Positions 27,577 to 32,078 of a DNA stretch of 32,078 bases are shown here, one piece after another; positions within the stretch are counted from its first letter, which is position 1; each line of letters starts with the position of its first letter. Below the pieces are notes generated by a model. The model was not told the DNA's origin. It did not search any database and worked only from the letters and a program-made list of their open reading frames with translations. The stretch covers positions 1 to 32,078 of the forward strand of contig JAFLTX010000021.1 of assembly GCA_022509145.1 (NCBI GenBank). Reading direction: 5' to 3'. The translations under genes were made by a program, and so were the position numbers. This DNA comes from Muribaculaceae bacterium (GTDB taxonomy: Bacteria > Bacteroidota > Bacteroidia > Bacteroidales > Muribaculaceae).

Positions 27577-27681
27577 CAAATAGCGGCCTATTCTCGCCAA
27601 CTTTTCTTAACTTTGCGTAGGAACCCTTAAAAGATTTTCAACCGCCCGAAGCTATCTTGCAGGGGCAAACAATTTGAATAT

Positions 27682-28692
27682 ATGAGCACCACATTTCCCT
27701 CCGTCTATGCCGCCGCGGCCGACCGTTACAACTGCGGAATGAAATATCGCCGCTGCGGACAGAGCGGCATCCTCCTCCCCGAGTTGTCTCTCGGCCTCTG
27801 GCATAATTTCGGCAGCGTAGACCCCTTTCAAAAGTCTTTGGAGACAGTGCATTACGCGTTCGACCACGGCATCTGTCATTTCGACCTGGCCAACAACTAC
27901 GGTCCGGTTTACGGCTCGGCAGAGCAGACTTTCGGCATGATCATGCGCCGGTCGCTCGCCCCCTATCGCAATGAACTTTTCATCTCCACGAAAGCGGGCC
28001 ATGACATGTGGCCGGGCCCCTACGGTGAATGGGGCTCGAGGAAATATCTCTTCAACAGCCTGGAAGACAGCCTGCGACGTATGAATCTCGATTACGTAGA
28101 CGTGTTCTACTCCCACCGTTACGACCCCGTCACCCCTCTGGAGGAGACTATGCAGGCTCTCGTTGATATCGTAAGGCAAGGGAAAGCACTCTATGTCGGG
28201 ATCTCAAAATATCCCGCCGAGAAGGCTCAGGAAGCTTATAATTATCTGAAAGAGAGAGACGTGAAATGCCTCGTATATCAAGGCCGGTACAATATGTTCG
28301 ACCGCGATGTGGAGGGAGCCGTCCTACCGCAGGCTCGAGAGGCCGGAGTAGGGTTCACGGCATTCTCACCCTTGGCGCAGGGTCTTCTTTCCGACAGATA
28401 TCTTAACTCCATACCCTCCGACTCGCGTATTGGCCGGGGAGGCTATCTCAAGAAAGCCGACCTGACACCCGAGGTGTTGCAGAAGATTACGGCTCTTAAT
28501 GAAGTGGCTCGGAAGCGCGGCCAGTCTTTGGCCCAGATGGCCGTGGCGTGGCTGCTGCGCGATGAAGCAGTCACGAGCGTCATTGTAGGTGTAAGCTCAC
28601 AAGCACAATTAGCCTCCAACATCGAGGCTCTCCGCCACACCGATTTCAGCCCCGAAGAACTCGCCGAAATCGACCGCATCCTCTCCAATTAA
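27682..28692 (+). CDS. Aldo/keto reductase, YghZ-like
   Basis: MKYRRCGQSGILLPELSLGLWHNFG; HFDLANNYGPVYGSAEQTFG; LDYVDVFYSHRYDPVTPLEETMQAL; TSVIVGVSS. Confidence 0.92.
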   Translation: MSTTFPSVYAAAADRYNCGMKYRRCGQSGILLPELSLGLWHNFGSVDPFQKSLETVHYAFDHGICHFDLANNYGPVYGSAEQTFGMIMRRSLAPYRNELFISTKAGHDMWPGPYGEWGSRKYLFNSLEDSLRRMNLDYVDVFYSHRYDPVTPLEETMQALVDIVRQGKALYVGISKYPAEKAQEAYNYLKERDVKCLVYQGRYNMFDRDVEGAVLPQAREAGVGFTAFSPLAQGLLSDRYLNSIPSDSRIGRGGYLKKADLTPEVLQKITALNEVARKRGQSLAQMAVAWLLRDEAVTSVIVGVSSQAQLASNIEALRHTDFSPEELAEIDRILSN

Positions 28693-28712
28693 ATTTTCGC
28701 AGCCGGCGAATC

Positions 28713-30614
28713 CTATTCTTCGATTTCCCAATAGACTCCATACCGCTCTCGATGAATGTCGTAGAGCGGTTCTATCTTTATCCCCTCTTCAGTGGTCCAA
28801 GCGAGCGGTCCTGTCTTTTGCAATCCGCTGACTTTCACCCGAGAAGGCAACCCTTCCGGTATGTTGTAATCATAGGTGTAATAATCGTTATACTTGGCGG
28901 GATCGCTGTCAGGCGCCGGGGGCGCCATCCCTTCACAGCCCAGTCTCCCGGCAAGCACCACAGGACCATACACGAGCGCGCCTCGGCTTTCTTCACCAGG
29001 CACATTCTCCACTCTCAGCGCAATATCGAACTCCAGATCAATCCTGTCGCCGTTGCGCCACCGCCGGTTTATAGCCAGATATCCGTCCGGGCCTTTCTGC
29101 GCGTTCACTCTCTTTCCGTTTACCTTCACCGTCATCCTTGACGCCCATGCCGGATTTCTTACTTTGGCAGTGAAAGCCACCGGGCGCGCCGTCTTGACAA
29201 TCATTCGTGTAGAGGGCTCGGAAGGGAAAGAATTCCTCTGCTCTATAGCCACACCCTTATCCCTCCAATTCAGCTCCGAGGGGATAAACATATTTACGTA
29301 GAGGGTGTCGTTGCCAGACGTCGCATAGATACTTTCGGCATATTTGGCATGGCTTTCAAACCCGCTCCCTACGCAACACCAGAATGAGTTCTCGGGCGTA
29401 CTGTACACTTTGTGAGTGCCCGTCTTCAAGGGCAAGAAGTATGCCACCATACCCGTCTCGGGATCTTGCTGCCCAAGAATATGATTATAAAGAGCGCGTT
29501 CATAGTAATCCATTATCGCGCTCTCCGGCTGGGCGCTGAAAAGATGCCTCCCGAGTTTGAGCATATTGTAGGTGCAGCAGGTCTCTCCCGTATATCCGGA
29601 GATGTGGTCGGCATAGTTTTCTATCGGGAAAAAGTGTTCTTTGTCGCTGAGAGAGCCCGGCGCGAAGATATGGTGCGAAAGCATCTCATTCCAAAAGAAT
29701 CGGCTCAAATCCAGACTCCCCTGCTCTCCGGTGAGCTCATAGCGCCGTGCCTCTCCGAGCACTTTCGGAATGAAGGTGTTGGTGTGCTTGGTGCCGAAAT
29801 CGGCATCACGCGCCTTCAAGGGATCGATGACTTCATTATGATAGAAAAACTCTGCCAACTTCAGGTATTCTTCATTCCCGGTCAGCGCATATAGGTTGTA
29901 GAACGATTCATTTATTCCACCAAACTCGTTCCGCAACATCACTCTCCGCGTTTCATCGTCCACATCTTTCAGCTTTTCGGCCGCCCAGTCTCCCATTGCT
30001 ACGGCAAGCGCGAGCGCTTTCTCATTCCCGGTGTATGCATATTGATCGATCAGACCAGAGAGAATTTTATGGAGAGTGTACCAAGGAGCCCAAACGGATT
30101 CTCCACGTATGTTCCTGTTGATCAACTCTTCGGGGAAAGCGCTCAAATATCCGCCTCCGAGGGCTTTCTGCACTTTTTCGAGGCCGTTTATAATGCTGTC
30201 TCCTTTACTTTTGAATATATCGGCGCCGGTCGTGGAATACATCAAGGCATACGCCGACATCAGGTGTCCGGTGGTATGGCCGCGCAACTCGCAATCCAGC
30301 GATTCCCAGCCGCCGTACTTCTTCACGGTCATATAACCGCCCTCACGGCCGGCAAAGACGCCCGCATTGTTGTAGAAAGAATGAAGCAGCCGATCAACAC
30401 TGATTGACGCCATCCACGCCGAATCGCGCTCAAGGTTCTCTCTGAACCGGCTCGGGAGCAATTTCACATCTCCCGCAGGAAACCACGCTACCCGCGAGGG
30501 AATCTGCTCTACCTTCATCAAGGCATCGAACATCCCGGGATATACCGATTGTGCGCTCAAAGTGCCGACGGCCCATGCAACGCATAATGCGGCTGTCAGT
30601 CCCAATTTCTTCAT
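28713..30614 (-). CDS. Secreted GH127-family glycoside hydrolase (putative beta-L-arabinofuranosidase, DUF1680)
   Basis: Signal peptide; GHTTGHLMSAYALMY; YTGETCCTYNMLKLGRHLF (E-x-C motif) and ENSFWCCVGSGFESHAKYAESIYA (Cys pair). Confidence 0.92.
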   Translation of the reverse strand: MKKLGLTAALCVAWAVGTLSAQSVYPGMFDALMKVEQIPSRVAWFPAGDVKLLPSRFRENLERDSAWMASISVDRLLHSFYNNAGVFAGREGGYMTVKKYGGWESLDCELRGHTTGHLMSAYALMYSTTGADIFKSKGDSIINGLEKVQKALGGGYLSAFPEELINRNIRGESVWAPWYTLHKILSGLIDQYAYTGNEKALALAVAMGDWAAEKLKDVDDETRRVMLRNEFGGINESFYNLYALTGNEEYLKLAEFFYHNEVIDPLKARDADFGTKHTNTFIPKVLGEARRYELTGEQGSLDLSRFFWNEMLSHHIFAPGSLSDKEHFFPIENYADHISGYTGETCCTYNMLKLGRHLFSAQPESAIMDYYERALYNHILGQQDPETGMVAYFLPLKTGTHKVYSTPENSFWCCVGSGFESHAKYAESIYATSGNDTLYVNMFIPSELNWRDKGVAIEQRNSFPSEPSTRMIVKTARPVAFTAKVRNPAWASRMTVKVNGKRVNAQKGPDGYLAINRRWRNGDRIDLEFDIALRVENVPGEESRGALVYGPVVLAGRLGCEGMAPPAPDSDPAKYNDYYTYDYNIPEGLPSRVKVSGLQKTGPLAWTTEEGIKIEPLYDIHRERYGVYWEIEE

Positions 30615-30671
30615 CCCTGCGGCTACGTCTTTTTCAAAATTTTATAGCATATTCTTTAAAGCCGCACTGGG

Positions 30672-31601
30672 TCAGCGCATCTCGCCGTAAGACACCTTGT
30701 CCATATCACCGTAATCGAGGTTTTCGCCTCCCATCCCCCAGATAAACATATAGTTGGAGGTGCCGGCGGCGGCGTGGATAGACCATTCGGGGCTCATGAT
30801 GGCCTGTCCGTCATGAAGCCAGACCACTCTTTCCTCCTGCGGTTCGCCCATGAGGTGGCAGATGGCGTTGCCAGGCTGAAGGTTAAAGTAATAATAGGCC
30901 TCAACGCGGCGGTCGTGCGTATGGCAGGGCATCGTGTTCCAAACGGAGCCGGGCATAAGCTCTGTCAGACCCATCTGGAGCTGACACGGACCTTCCTCAA
31001 GCACATTGTTGACAATCAGCTGGTTGATCACGCGGTCGTTGCTCTCTTCGGGCGAGCCTGCATGGAAGCTGTTGGCCTTGATAGAGCCCTTGCGGCCGTC
31101 GATGGTGATGAGCTGCGTCTTATATTCTTTATGAGCCGTTGTGGAATTGAGGTAGAACTTGGCCGGGTTGGCGGCGTCTTTCGAGCGGAAGGTCACTTCC
31201 TTCTTGCCTCGCCCCACGTAGAGGGCGTCTTTGAAGTTGAGCTCGTACTCCTTTCCGTCTACACTTACAATACCCGGGCCTCCGGTGTTGATGACGCCAA
31301 GCTCCCTTCTCTCAAGGAAATAAGTTGATTTCAAGGGGTCAATCGTCTCGAGTTGCACGGTTTTCCCCACGGGTATCACACCCCCGAAGATGAGACGGTC
31401 GTACATCGAATAAGTGAGGTTGATTACGTTCTCTTCCATCACCTTCTCCATCATGAAGCGTGAGCGCAGTTGCTCGGTGTTGTATTCCTTCACATCCTCC
31501 GGATGGCATGCTCTCTGGATTGTATAGTTTGTTTGTGCGCCGGCGCCCGCTACAGAAGTCAGCCCTATCGCCAACACCAATATTTTCTTCCCGATTTTCA
31601 T
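30672..31601 (-). CDS. kduI: 5-dehydro-4-deoxy-D-glucuronate isomerase (KduI) with apparent signal peptide
   Basis: [87 protein letters not shown]-terminus [23 protein letters not shown]. Confidence 0.93.
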   Translation of the reverse strand: MKIGKKILVLAIGLTSVAGAGAQTNYTIQRACHPEDVKEYNTEQLRSRFMMEKVMEENVINLTYSMYDRLIFGGVIPVGKTVQLETIDPLKSTYFLERRELGVINTGGPGIVSVDGKEYELNFKDALYVGRGKKEVTFRSKDAANPAKFYLNSTTAHKEYKTQLITIDGRKGSIKANSFHAGSPEESNDRVINQLIVNNVLEEGPCQLQMGLTELMPGSVWNTMPCHTHDRRVEAYYYFNLQPGNAICHLMGEPQEERVVWLHDGQAIMSPEWSIHAAAGTSNYMFIWGMGGENLDYGDMDKVSYGEMR

Positions 31602-31683
31602 ATTTTTACAGTTAGTTTTATAGTTTCATTTTCTATTAGTAGCGTAATCTGAGGAAGGATTCAACCTTCAGATCCGCTTCTTT

Positions 31684-32078
31684 TCAGCGGCGATTTTCGG
31701 CTATCGTTTTGAGAGCCTCGCGACATTTGTCGGCTATGTATTGCCAGTCGGCGGCTGCCACCTTCTCCTTCGGGAAAAGCTTGCTTCCCATACCGACGGC
31801 GAATGCACCGGCGCCAAACCAGCTTTTGAGGTTCTCCTCGGTCGGTTCCACGCCGCCGGTAACCATTATCTTGGTCCAGGGCATCGGGGCGAGCAGTCCT
31901 TTCACGAACTTCGGACCCAGCACGTCGCCGGGGAACACCTTCACCACCTCGCAGCCGGCTTCCTGTGCCGCGCCTACCTCGCTCACCGTGCCGCAGCCGG
32001 GAATATAGACCACCTGACGGCGATTGCACACGCGGGCCACCTCGGGATTGAAGAGCGGACCCACCACGAAGCAGGCTC
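31684..32078 (-). CDS. eda: KDPG/KHG aldolase, C-terminal part; gene continues beyond the window
   Basis: [92 protein letters not shown] is typical of Eda; open at the window edge. Confidence 0.9.
   Translation of the reverse strand, partial: ACFVVGPLFNPEVARVCNRRQVVYIPGCGTVSEVGAAQEAGCEVVKVFPGDVLGPKFVKGLLAPMPWTKIMVTGGVEPTEENLKSWFGAGAFAVGMGSKLFPKEKVAAADWQYIADKCREALKTIAENRR

Overview
This window looks like ordinary chromosome from a member of the Bacteroidales (possibly Muribaculaceae). Support for that placement: TAnnTTTG-type promoters, a FimA/Mfa-type fimbrial operon, DUF3575/DUF4919 proteins, and secreted proteins ending in a 'DLxGRxIxNPQPGxIYIxxGKKV' tail. Order of contents: a partial tRNA-Leu(CAA); a small putative DNA-binding protein divergent from a membrane-anchored Ser/Thr kinase; a three-gene fimbria/adhesin operon; a DUF4105-like protein; two paralogous secreted proteins; an SDR/epimerase with a zinc-ribbon tail; purN; a PAP2 phosphatase; a non-coding region that may encode an RNA of about 380 nt; slyD; a DUF4919 protein and a membrane protein; a PgpH-like 7TM-HD protein overlapping a Rel/SpoT homologue that stops after TGS; a secreted GH13 amylase; phoH overlapping sufB; an aldo/keto reductase; and GH127 + kduI + partial eda. 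I saw no CRISPR array, prophage, transposase or rRNA. Main leads: (1) the promoter-to-hairpin non-coding segment at about 15.90-16.31 kb; (2) four GGAC motifs at exact 10-bp spacing between the divergent regulator and kinase genes; (3) a Rel protein lacking its C-terminal regulatory domains, with an HD-to-HE change, overlapping pgpH; (4) KduI with an apparent signal peptide; (5) sufB coupled to phoH rather than sufC; (6) a fimbrillin fused to GLUG-like repeats. All family assignments come from reading motifs by eye; no searches were run.
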